Source: Anodontia alba (taxonomy: Eukaryota; Mollusca; Bivalvia; Lucinida; Lucinidae). Taken from it: DNA of 64,000 nucleotides. The notes beneath the pieces are model-generated. The model was not told the DNA's origin. It ran no database searches and saw only the letters and a program-made list of their open reading frames with translations. The position numbers and the translations under genes are program-made. Of the stretch, positions 46,558 to 58,578 are shown piece by piece; positions within the stretch are counted from its first letter, which is position 1; the number at the start of each line of letters is the position of its first letter. Location: positions 67,004,023-67,068,022 of the forward strand of contig OZ024826.1 of NCBI GenBank assembly GCA_964016985.1. The letters are read 5' to 3'.

Positions 46558-46735
46558 CAAATTGTATTCAGCATTCCCATTTACCCTCTGCAGAGGGGTT
46601 TTTATCCCCTCAAAATTTGTCTTATACCCCTAAATTTGAAAAGAGTAGTATACTGCTTTACAATGGGCGTACAAAAAAAAGAGAACAGAGCAGATTTACC
46701 CCCAGTTTCAAAATGCAGTGGGAATCCTGATATTA
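46558..46735 (+). repeat. Dispersed repeat R2, copy 2
   Basis: Reverse-complement counterpart of 14698-14852. Confidence 0.55.
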
Positions 46736-48225
46736 ACAGCAGTGCTTTCACTGAATTTCCAAGCCAGCCAGAATCGAGAAAAAAAACGTCTTTATACACA
46801 GGCCCACAAGATCCCACTACAATCTGATGTTCCAGTGCACAAAATGTCAGCATTGGTTCCATCCAGAGTGCCAAGATATCAAATTCGTGCCAGTTGAAAC
46901 ATTCAAGAACTGTTGGATGTTTTGAATGTTGACTAAAATGAAAACTTGCATGTAGCAACTGAGTAAATGTTATCAATTTATTCTAATGGATCTATTTCCT
47001 TTCAAATTCTCTGTTATTACTACTACTGAATGTCTTTTCTAGCGACTGATTTTGCTTCTTTTTCCCGGCCTTGCACTTAATACTTTTCATGCATATGTGT
47101 ATCTCGGATACACTAGTGAGCTTCCATGGAACTTTATCATATCACTGATACAAAATTTAAATGACTGACAGACCTTGACCACGGAACTTTCATGGATTCA
47201 TGGAGTTTTTACGGATTCACTGAAGTTCCTTAAACTCATAGAACTATCACAGATTTACAGACAGTTACAATAACTCTTGTCATATAAATTTAGCAAAAGA
47301 TGAGTGATAAAATAAAATCCCCTTATAAACACAAAATATCTTCTGGGTATATATAACGATAACAACTCCAAACATTCCATATAAAATGCCATTTCCCTGT
47401 TTTTTCATGGGCGGTATCAATTAGATTTTGAGGGTCCCAAATTTTGTTTTGTACTTTTAAAGCTCATAAATTTTTCCTGATAACTGAGAATGAGAATGTG
47501 GGTCAACAATATTTCAGTCATTAACGATATTGCCTCCAGATTTGTGGGACTTTTACCCAACCTGATCACATGATGAACTCAGGCCCTGCTTAAGCAGGTC
47601 TGCCTTGGCGGCTACAGGCAGCCCATCTACTTCGCGGGCCCCAATGGGCGGGGGCCGTGGTTCCTGAATATCCGATAATTAGTGAACCTCGGTTATAGGC
47701 ATCTCACTGACGATACACTAACCGTTGGCCTCCTGAAACGCATTTTACTGCTTCAGGAATTTTGCTGGAGATCTTGAAACTTTTCTGCTTTTCGGACCTT
47801 ATTTTTAGCGAGCCTATACATGAACTACAAAAAATCTTCGAGAAAATATAATTTCAATCGAAGAAAATTATTACTATGGCGGAAATCAGTGTGATTGGGT
47901 CGGACGATTCACAGTTATCTTAGTATCCGGTATATCTGGAAGGCACAAAGTGACAGGCACAGTGGCCTGGTGGCCGCAGGAAAGTAATACCGCAAAAATG
48001 TAAATAAAACGTTATTTTTATTTATTTTTTATTTATTTATTTTGTCAAAAAATATTTATAAATAATTTTCATAAAAACATATATTAAAGCGAACGTTTAG
48101 GAAAACGTGCTGCTAAATACATATGTAACCGCACTGTACTTTACTTTTTCGAAAATATTCATGCGAAGTGATTTCGGCCGAAATTGTTTATGGTGAATAG
48201 CCAAAAAAAAACTGCTGATGCTATA
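46736..48225. other. Spacer, one GC-rich patch
   Basis: No repeat matched. A GC-rich patch at 47585-47665 ('cttcgcgggccccaatgggc') stands out from AT-rich surroundings, but no exon boundaries are convincing. Confidence 0.35.
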
Positions 48226-48239
48226 TCACATATTTATAC

Positions 48240-48459
48240 CTTTCTTTGATACGCTTTCGGAGACTTTCGGAGAATTTTTTGCATCAATTTTCAAATTCTC
48301 TGCCTCAGAAGGTTCTGGAGGCTGAATCAAGTTCCATCGTTTGTTTATTTTGACTGGTTCCCTCACCCTATAGCTCAATACTTCGCATATGGAGCACAGG
48401 AAACCAGTTAATTGTTTATTCTGTTTATATTCGTCCGCCGAGATTGCGCTCAACATCAT
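48240..48459 (-). CDS. Possible first exon of an unidentified host gene
   Basis: An ATG at 48459 opens a frame of ~73 codons (ISADEYKQNKQLTGFLCSIC, VREPVKINKRWNLIQPPEP, then a polar tail). The codons AAAG at the 3' side are followed by GTATAA, a reasonable splice donor at 48239. Composition is protein-like and the sequence is not repeated in the window. No second exon was found, so this is only a candidate. Confidence 0.25.
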
Positions 48460-48710
48460 TAAATTATTATTTCTTCAAAAGTTTGAAGTTTTCTTTGTTT
48501 TGTATATTCGGTCGCTCTTTATAATTATCAGAGTGTAGAAGGCTTACATGTTTGAATGCAGAATTAAGCGACATCAGCGTCAGTATGGAACTACTTCTTA
48601 GGAAGTTATTAGGTTTGCAATTTTGAGAAGACGGATTGTAGAAATTCCGTATAGTAAATTTGGCGGCGGTAAACCGCCACCAATAAAAAGGAATAAAAAT
48701 ATGGGTCAAA

Positions 48711-49013
48711 GTCAGCAAAACACCATGATTTTTGGCAGAAAATGTAAACGTGGTTTCATGCATGTGGGCCCACTAAGTTGCACGAAATGGACGCAAACAC
48801 TTGGGACGACTTTAAAGTCATCAGAGCGTGAAACATGTCTGAAGGTCAGCAAACACCGTATGTACTTGCATGTTTGATGCATTTAGGCCCACCAGGTTGC
48901 CAGAAACGGGCGCAAACGATAGGGTCGGACTAAATATTTTATCAAAGTGAAAAGCGTAAAATATGAGTGAATGTCAGTAAAATACCGAGGGTACTTGCAG
49001 GGCTGCTGATGGA
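48711..49013 (+). repeat. Short tandem repeat, ~130-bp unit
   Basis: Units begin 'gtcagcaaaacacc' at 48711, 'gtcagcaaacaccg' at 48845 and 'gtcagtaaaataccg' at 48973 (third partial), with shared 'gggcccacta/caggttgc' and 'gcgcaaac' phrases inside. Confidence 0.6.
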
Positions 49014-49056
49014 CTAAATCTGTACAAAGTTTGCTGCATGTAGGCTAACTAAAAAA

Positions 49057-49460
49057 AGGTAAGAGAAAAGTCCAGGGAGTGCCACAATCACAAACCGCAG
49101 CCCTTCCCAGACCCCAAGAGGAAGAGGAAACCGACAAATCCAAAAAAGCACAAACCGAACAAACGTACGAAAAGCACTAAGATTAGCTCTCTCTTCCCCA
49201 AGCGAGGTAATCGCAATACTAAAAGGACTGAAAAACACAAGAATAAAATGACACACGGAAAGACATACAACAAATCGCCTCGCAGAATAAACCACAAAGC
49301 AACAAAGAGTAAGACAAACACCGGGACCACCGCCTTAGGACGGTCAGTAGAGCAAACCACCGGGGGTTTAAAGCACTTTTACAGCTAGCTAACTTCACCC
49401 TGGGTCCCGATGCTACTCTTAACACAGAAACACATAAAAATTCGGTTCGCATAAAGGCTC
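49057..49460 (-). repeat. Dispersed repeat R1, copy 3 (longest)
   Basis: Longest of the three copies. On the minus strand it runs from 'gggagcctttatgcgaaccg' through the hydrophobic frame (49360-49088, ~90 codons, LPRLGKRELILVLFVRLF conserved) to 'ttctcttacctttttttagt'. Confidence 0.7.
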
Positions 49461-49634
49461 CCAACTCAGTGAATGCATCAAAGCGAAAACATAAAAATTA
49501 AATTAATCACTATAATAAACAAGAGTCCTCATGGCTAATTCTACTGTATGCCAGAGTAAATGAAAACCAATAGTTGAACCACGGCGGGACAAACCAAAGA
49601 CATATCGTCAAGCCCCAACCCACTGGTTTAAGTT

Positions 49635-51907
49635 TCACGAAGAGACCGTCATTGAGTCTGAGGCCCGAACCGCCGTCGTGCAATTAAAGAGTAAAGCATA
49701 GCCATCAACAATGATTGCGTTGACAACTAGGCATGCAGTCTGCCGCATAATATCCAGGCTATAGCCAATTCTTTTATAACGGTTAATAAGTTTTCTGAAT
49801 TGCTCCGAAAAGTTAGATTTACCCACAATTTTTCTAAATCTGTACACTAAGTCACCGTAAAATTCTGGTTCCGATATACCTTGTTGCAGAAGTGTTTTAA
49901 GACTAATGCTATATTTTTCTAACAAGGCACTGTGTCTGCGATAAAATTTCGAAAACGCCTTACGAAGTTTAAAATAACGCCCTGCTTAAGAAGTTTGGCA
50001 GTAAGGGCTTTATTATGGTAGTTAAAGTCATTAAGATTTGAAGAAGCTCTGGCGAATCTAATAAGTTGAGATATGTATACCCCATATGAGGTACGCCGGG
50101 GGACATCGCCAGCCAGAAAAGGGAAATTGACTATATCAAAATCATAATCGTCCCGTTTATCATAAATTTTGGTGGAAACTGTACCATTAGATATACATAG
50201 ATTCAAATACAAAAAAAGGTGCCTCGATATCGGAAGAATTTGCTCTATTTAATTGGAGTTCTGTAGGGTATATCAGGTCCACCATTTGGTCAAAGTAAAT
50301 ATTGTTAATATTTAATAAATCATCAAGGTATCTTGAAGTTGAATTGAAAGCCTCAATAATGTCAGCCTGATTTTCACGTGAGAGAGACTTCATGAAATCT
50401 CTCTCACAACAAAAAAGAAACAAATCTGCAACAAGAGGAGCACAATTAGTTCCCATCGGAATACCAATAGTTTGCCTATAAAGTTTAGTTCCAAATCTAA
50501 TAAAAATATTATCCAAAAGATAAACAAGGGCATCACAGACTTTTTGACACGACCATAAATTGTGATTATTATATACATCTGAAGTGAAAAAAGCACATTC
50601 TTCGTTGCAAGCCAAAAAACGAATAAACGTTCGGTTAATTAAATCAATAAGTTTAGCTTTTATAAGATGATGAGGTAACGTAGTATACAGTGTAGAAAAA
50701 TCACATGTAGACAATTTAGAAGCCTGATAGTTTTTAGATTTAAATTTATTGAGAACATCATTAGAATTTTTAATTGACCAAAAATAGTTAATTCCGTCCC
50801 TTTCGTAAACAGTATCATAGTATCTAATCCAATGTTTTTTAACAGCAGTAAGGCATGAAGTTAGCAGTTTGGACAAAACAGTAGTCGAACATGAACTAGC
50901 AATGAAACGTGCTTTATAAGGTCGTTTATGAAGTTTTGGTAACCAATATAACGTAGGAAGTCTGTCTTGCTTTTCTTTAATACTCACTGCAAACTTAGCA
51001 GTAATATCGATAGAATGGGTATTGACAATAGATCTCTCGTCAGTAGAAATCCGTTCATAAGTTTTGGTACTACCAAGTTCTTGTATTAGAGTATTGATAT
51101 AATAAAGTTGTCACACAACAAAATTATTAGCAGCTTTATCAGCTGGAGTCAAAACATACTTCCTATGAAATTCTTGGATACCTTGTTTCAAATATCGAAA
51201 AGATAGGCTTAGGAGGGAGAAGATCAAGGTTATTAGAGTAAAATAACACACGTTCATCAATGATCTTAAAAATCTTTAATTTCCAATTATTTAAAGCATT
51301 AGACTCAACATGCTCTCGTTTACACCAACGCGTCCAATAATCATTTAAAGCACTGGCAATTGTTTCCCGACATTTATTGAAATCAATGTGGTTGGGAATC
51401 TATATTTAGGTCCTTTTGAAATAACTGAACGGATTCGTGAATCAGTTATAATCTTCAAGTAACCAGTGACAATATGACCCGCTGGTTGGTAACAAAATTT
51501 AGAATATCTACAATCTCAAGAATCAGGGGAACTAGTTTCAATATCAAGATCAGAAACTAGTTTATTGAAATTAAGTATAGTATTACGGATAGGTTTGTTA
51601 TATTTATAACAAATAATAGGAGATTCCGTGTTTTCGAAATATGAAGGTATAGCTGATATAACATTATTATCTCGAAATATGCTAGGTAAATCTATGAATT
51701 CAATACCTTTATTAATGAATGGAATTTTGATGAAGTGTCTAATGTGGTTAATTTCAGAATCAATGTAAGGACGAAGAGTAAGTTGTGAGAAACGGACGCG
51801 AATTCTAGAGTGAACCTGTTTGTTGGCGGACGCATGACCGGACGTACTGACGGACGCATGCTCGCACACATGCATTTATAGAAAACCGAACACCTATGTC
51901 GCGCCAT
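49635..51907 (-). pseudogene. Penelope-like element ORF, copy 3 (most complete, broken)
   Basis: From 51907 leftwards: an N-terminal region shared with 37.7-38.4 kb (IDSEINHIRHFIKIPFI, PSYFENTESP), then a PADKAANNFVV block (~51130) in another frame. The long RT frame is 50987-50187: LYWLPKLHKRPYKARFIASS, motif A CDFSTLYTTLPH, GIPMGTNCAPLVADLFL, RYLDD (catalytic Asp pair). Then KRDDYDFDIVNFPF (50150) and a C-terminal part to 49635 (SEPEFYGDLVYRFRKIVG, TACLVVNA). Frameshifts occur near 51480, 51180, 51110, 50200 and 49950. No GIY-YIG domain seen. Belongs to the same broad class as copy 1 but a different subfamily. Confidence 0.8.
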
Positions 51908-52051
51908 GGTTAAGCATGTGCGATAAAAACAATAATGGTGGAATGCTAGTATTCATCTAAGAAATTACTTTTTGTTCATTATAGGGCTAATAGCCAAAAC
52001 TAGAGCTTATTGCTCAAATGTACACAAATATCGACGAAATTCATATAGATA

Positions 52052-53632
52052 CACTGAAAGGAAAAAGAAACGCAGGGTAAATTTTATTCTTAAATTTCAT
52101 TCAAGTTTGAAAAAGTTTGTTAAATATTTTACTATGATTACAAAACGGTACATGTATGGAACAAAAGTTCCAAATTTCATTGGTTTGTGATCAACAAGTC
52201 TCGAGTTATTGAAGTTCATTGGTAGCTACCCCCCAAATCTTGAAAAAATCAAACTGAAAATCAATATCGGGTGTGCCCCCCTCTTGCTGCCGTTGCTGCC
52301 CTAATTCTCCTTTGGATAGAGTTAACCAAAGCATTGACAGTTCGCATCGGGATGTTATTCCATTCATCGATCAACGCATTCCTTAGTTGTGCGAGAGTTG
52401 CGGGGGGATTTCGGCGCTTCCTAACCCTTCTGTCCAGCTCATCCCACATGTGCTCTATTGAGGTCAAATCTGGACTGTACGGTGGCCATGCTAGTGGTGC
52501 GATGTTATTGTTTGCCAGGAAATCCTGACAAACTCGGGCAACATGTGGTCGGGCATTGTCCTGCTGCAGAATCAGATTACGTTGTTGCACAAGCGGGACT
52601 GCAACAGGACGCAAGATCTCATCCCTATACCTTACTGCGGTCATATTGCCCGCAACAATAATCAACTGTGATTTTATCCCGTGAGCAATGCCTCCCCAGA
52701 CCATAACGGAGCCACCCCCAAACCGATCCCGTTCAACAACCTAGGCGTCGGCAAAGCGTTCTCCGCGACGTCGGTACACACGACGTCGACCATCTGCGCG
52801 ATAGAGAGTGAACTTAGACTCGTCCGTAAAAGGAACTCGTCTCCACTGCCTCATCGGAAATAGCCTGGGCGCATGCGCCATCAACCACGCTATACGACGC
52901 AACCTACGTGCCTGGGTCAGAGGCAGACCAACGTATGGACGACGAGCTCGAAGACCAATCTCACGCAATCGACTTCCAACAGTCTTCGGAGAAATTTGTC
53001 GATTATGCGTACCTACTGTATTAAGGGCAGTTTCGGTAGCAGTGAGATGACGATTCCGCAAATGTGCCAGACGGATTGTCCTGTCTTGACGTCGCGACGT
53101 CACGCGTGGACGCCCAGACCGCGGTCGGTCTGCTAAATGCCCTGTCTCCCTTAAACGTCTAACAAGACGTTCAATTGTTGAGACGTTAACCCCAAAATGA
53201 TTGGCAACTTGCTGTTGCCTCTGACCCTGCATCAGCAACGCAACTGCCCTACCTCTCTGAACATCAGTCAATCGTACCATGATTGAAAAAAAGTTCAAAG
53301 TAGCGTAAAAATGAAAAGAAAAATCGGTAAAAGAATCGAAGAGCGTTGTGTATCGTTGAAGTGTACCAAATGGTGTGAGGAAATCTTGTGCTGAAGGTTT
53401 AAACATGCTTGTTTTGCACGAAATTTTGGCTTTCCGTATTGTCCATGCAATGCACTGTGTAGTGCACGGTTGAATGATTTCACACACTGGGTAGATAGCA
53501 CATCGACTCGTATACCCGCGGTTCACATTCACAGGACAATATGTAAAAGTGTATGGCTATAGTAAACACCGTAAAAAATGGTTAAAATAAGAAGGAAAAA
53601 ACTCTACCCTGCGTTTCTTTTTCCTTTCAGTA
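52052..53632 (-). mobile_element. Tc1/mariner-type transposon, copy 2
   Basis: TIRs 'cactgaaaggaaaaagaaac' (52052) and reverse complement ending at 53632; TA at 52050-52051 and 53633-53634. Orientation is the same as in copy 1. The first base of the left TIR is C rather than T. Confidence 0.93.
52261..53282 (-). pseudogene. Tc1-type DD34E transposase, copy 2 (one nonsense codon)
   Basis: Same protein as copy 1, starting at the ATG ~53279. All three catalytic residues are present (PFTDESKF, LQQDNARPHV, SPDLTSIEHMWDE). The frame is intact except for a TAG at ~52741-52743, where copy 1 has a Cys codon (FADACVVERD in copy 1). It lacks both indels of copy 1. Confidence 0.92.
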
Positions 53633-53634
53633 TA

Positions 53635-54371
53635 TTTTTTTTTTAAATCCTTAATTCCAACGAATTTCCTATCTTAGTTATCAGATTGAGCGTATCTTTG
53701 TGTTCAAATTTTGATGAAAATTGAATCATTTGGAATGAAATCAGAAAACGCATGAAGTGAAAACATTGTATGATTTTGAGAGACAAAGGTGCGTTCACAC
53801 TTGAGACCTGATCTGGATCAAGTTGATCCGCATGAAGTTGATCAGAATCAAATTGCATTCATACTAGCACTAACTTGATCCGGTTTAATTAGTTCACGTG
53901 ATGTTGCGTTTATACGATATGGACCAACTTGATTCGGATCAACTTCGTCCTCATGTGAACCCAGGCATCCCCGAAAACAAGAACAACAACCACTCCCTCC
54001 CCCCACCCCCCCCCCCACCCCCCGCAGAAAAAAACAAAACAAAAAAAAAAGTAAATGCACGTAAATGTGCACGTGACACACATGGCATAGTTTGACCCTG
54101 CTTTGCTGTGTAGATCCTGACTAGACATTTGTATTCTAACTTCCGCGGGTGTTATATTGCTCCACCGCCAGATTCATGTCTTGATTTGCCACTTTTTTCA
54201 CTGATTAATGAGAATGTCGACCAAACAGGAACTGTTAACATTTTTATGAAAACTTTGTTTGGATGCTATAGCTTTTTTGTTCTAGGATAAATCTGTTGAT
54301 GTCCACTCATAACTATAGTTAGCCAAGAAATATATCTAACAAAGCTCAAAATTTATCTTGTTCGGCATTCG
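53635..54371. other. Spacer with GATC-rich palindromic patch
   Basis: Between 53800 and 53955 the phrase 'aacttgatccg' or its complement occurs at least four times ('ggatcaagttgatcc' is itself palindromic). A C-rich tract lies at 53997-54022. No gene. Confidence 0.45.
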
Positions 54372-54486
54372 TAGCCGGCACACAACCTTGAAACACCGTC
54401 GTATCAACGTTGATAGAACGGTATCATACTGCATCTTGGATACGACGTTGATAACGTCGATATGACGTTGGTTTAACGTTGTGTGC
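54372..54486. mobile_element. Short inverted-repeat element (~115 bp)
   Basis: Ends 'gccggcacacaac' and 'gttgtgtgccagc' are inverted repeats of each other; the inside carries several copies of 'acgttgata'/'cgtcgatatgacgtt'. Probably a mini-MITE. Confidence 0.5.
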
Positions 54487-54689
54487 CAGCTTGGTCATTA
54501 CAAACATACGTACAGAGGAACGCACACATTGACATAGCACCAAGAATGGCCCGGCAAAATCTATAACTGTACATGAGGCAGTGTTACTATTGTATTCGAA
54601 AATACGGTACATGTGTATAATCCGCTAGTTGATATCATTTTGAAGCCTCCGTAGTACACTGTAGGTATTTTTCGTAAGGTTTCCGTCCG

Positions 54690-55180
54690 TAAGGTAAACG
54701 TATGTTAAGAGACTAAGTTGGAAATACGCCTAAGTGGGAAAAAATAACGACTATCTTGGAAAACGTATATCAAGCGCTTAAGTTGGAAAAACGACTATAT
54801 GAGAAAAACGACTAAGTTGGAAAAATCAATATCTGCAGTGGGTATCATCGTTTTATGTACAACAAATCATCCTTATTAAGTATGGGTGGCCATTGATTTT
54901 AACACAAAATGCAACCTGGTGTAGAATTTTATTATTTCTCGCATGTCTAGCTTGCGCTTTGTAAATGAGATCTTGAAATTGATGTAATGGTAGGCCTAAG
55001 TTAATCAGTATTTACATGCCAACTGTCTTTTATTATATTGTACTCTGTACTCTGTGCTTGCGTGTGCGTGTGTGAATTCATGTTGCATTATATAATATAA
55101 ATTTTAGGTCATCGGTCGCAATAACTCAATGCTTTATCAATTACATTATAGTTACATGCATCACGACTGTGAAGGCTAAA
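54690..55180 (+). repeat. Dispersed repeat R3, copy 1
   Basis: ~80-85% identical in the same orientation to 63228-63692. Includes a run of 'aacgactaagttggaaaa' sub-repeats at the start, then 'atatctgcagtgggtatcat', a GT-rich patch and 'ggtcgcaataac' near the end. Confidence 0.8.
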
Positions 55181-55812
55181 AGCAGTAAACAAATGTTTTT
55201 GTAGCGATACTATTCCGTCCACATACAGCACCTCTTTATGAAACAGCCTATGGAACGCCATAACTGTAATTGTCTTATATTGCGCTAACGAACATATCTA
55301 TTGTCCCGGAAAATCGATTAAACCGTAAATCGTGTCTGATAACCCTGAGACCATTTTTCGGTTAACTCGAAAAATATAGTTTTATAGCCTCAGCCAAACT
55401 GCTAAGCATTGTATTCCTGTTGTCTGTAAAACGTTATATTTGAACAGGTTCGCAAACGTGCCTGGTTGTCTCAAGTCTCACTATTTATGAGCGCCTTACC
55501 TTCAAGAGGAAATGTCTTTAAGAACTAGAAAACACTGCTTTTAGAAGAGAATATGTTTGCACGACTAATTTGGATAGCTTCAGCTAGTTCGCTGATCAAT
55601 ATACGTTTGCTACTTTACTTCGAAACGGAAACTACCGGATTCATAGAAAGGCACACGTGTACACACATAGAAGTAAATCCTATATAGTGCTCTCTGGGTT
55701 TTTTTTTTTTTTTTTGTTTTTTGTTTTTTTGTCTTTACGTTGGCGCAAGATACTCTATCCAGCTATCTATGCAGAGTTGAAACAAATGACTTGTAAATAG
55801 AAAGCGAATAAG
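55181..55812. other. Spacer
   Basis: No gene; a T-rich tract at 55700-55733. Nothing else recognised. Confidence 0.5.
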
Positions 55813-55813
55813 A

Positions 55814-55982
<169 letters not shown>

Positions 55983-56177
55983 AACGTCTACACGAGGCAT
56001 GTGCGACCAATATGGGGTGGGATTGGCGACAATAATTATATATATAGGTACGGTGTCTGAGCAGTATGGGTGTACCATGTAAAAATGTTCAGGGTTATAA
56101 AAATGGATCACGTTTTTGAGACTTAGATCGCACACCTCTACCAAAATATCTGGGCATTTACTACCACTATTACCCAA

Positions 56178-56786
<609 letters not shown>

Positions 56787-58578
56787 CTATAGTCCACTCC
56801 ACTACAGACCCAGCACCAGTCCTCCATATATTCTACATTCCACTACAGACCCAGTACCGGTCCTCCGTATACTACACAATCCACCACAGACACAGTACCA
56901 GTTCTCCGAATACTTTACACTCCACTATAGTCAAGGTACCAGTCCTCCGTATACACTACAATTCTCTAAATACCCAACACCAAACCTACGTATGCTTTCC
57001 AGTCCACTACAAACCCAGTACCAGTCCCCCGTATATAGTCCCCTACAGACCCAGTACCAGTCCTAAGTGAAATCCACAGTCACCTACAGACCCAGAACCT
57101 GTCCTGCGTATACTCTACAGGCCACTACAGCCCCAGTACCAGTCCTCCGTATACTTTATTCCTTAAAGACCCAGTACCAGTTCTCCTAATAAGTACCAGT
57201 CCTCCATACACTCTACAGTCCGCGATAGGCACAAATGTGTCTACCAGTCCTCCGTATACTCTACAACCCACTAGAAACCCAGTACCAGTCCGTATTCTCT
57301 ACAGTCCACTATAGACCATGTTCTAGTACTTCCTTTACTCTACAATCCACCAAAGACACATTACCAGTCCTCCGTATACAATCCACTACCGACAAAGTTC
57401 AAATCTTCCGTATATTCTACAATCTACTACAGAACCGTACCAGTCCTCTGTATACTCTACAGTCCACTACAGAACCAGTACCAGTTATCCGTATTCTCTA
57501 CAGTCCATTAGATACCAACTTCCAGTCCTCTGTATACTCAACAGTAAACTACAGCTGAAGTACGTTCTCTGTATACTCTTCAATCCACTATAGGCCCAGT
57601 ACCAGTCCTCCGTATATTTTACAGTCCACTACAGACCCAGTACCAGTCCTCCGTATACTCTACAGTCCACTACAAACCCAGTACCAATCCTCCGTATACT
57701 ATACAGTCCACTACAAACACCGTACCAGTCCTCGGTATACTCTACAGTCAACTACAGAACTAGTACCAGTCCTCCATATCCTCTGCAGTTCACTACAGAT
57801 CAAGTACCAGACCTCCGTATACTCTACAGTCCCCTACAGATACAGAACCAGTCCTCTGTATACTCTTCTATCCACTAAAGGCCCAGTACCAGTCCTCCGT
57901 ATACTCTACAGTCCACTACAGAACCAGTACCAGTCCTCTACAGACCACCACGGACACAATACCAGTCTTCTGTATACTCTTCAATCCAATACAGACCCAG
58001 TACCAGTCTTCTGTATACTTTACAATCTTCTTGAAACCCCGGTACCAGTCTCCGTATACTCTGCAGTCCACTATAGACCAAATCCTAGTCCTCTGTATAC
58101 TCTACAGTTCACTACAATCCCAGTTCTAGTCCTCCATATACCCTACAGTCCTTTACAGACTCAGTATTGGTCCTCCTTATTATTTGCAGTCATTTATAGA
58201 CCAAGTTTCAGTCTTCTGTATACTCTACAGTCCACTACAGACCAAGTTCTAGTTCTCCGTATACTCTGTAATCCAGTAGACACAGTATCAATCCTCCGTA
58301 TACCCTACAGTTCACTACAGAATAACTACCAGTTCTCCGTATACTCTACAGTCAACTACAGACTCAGTACCAGTCCTTCGTATTCTGTTCAGTCCACTAC
58401 AGACCCAGTACCAGTCTTCCGTATAATATACAGTCCACTTCAGACCCAGTACACGTCCTCCCTATACTCTGCAGTTCAGCACAGATCCAGTACCTCCTTA
58501 TTCTCAGCAGTTTATTCAGACCCAGTACCAGTCCTCCATATACTCTACAGTCCACTATAGACACAATACCAGTCCTCG
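56787..58578 (+). repeat. 41-bp minisatellite, orientation 1
   Basis: About 43 imperfect units; a typical unit contains 'cagtaccagtcctccgtata' followed by 'ctctacagtccactacaga'. The unit length measured at 57596-57720 is 41 bp. No long open frame. Confidence 0.93.

Noticed and set aside
46495..46976. Overlapping 110- and 124-codon frames on opposite strands
   Set aside because: The region overlaps dispersed repeat R2 and neither frame has recognisable domains or splice context.
57235..57558. 107-codon frame in the 41-bp minisatellite
   Set aside because: 41 is not a multiple of 3, so frames rotate through the repeat; this is a chance open stretch.
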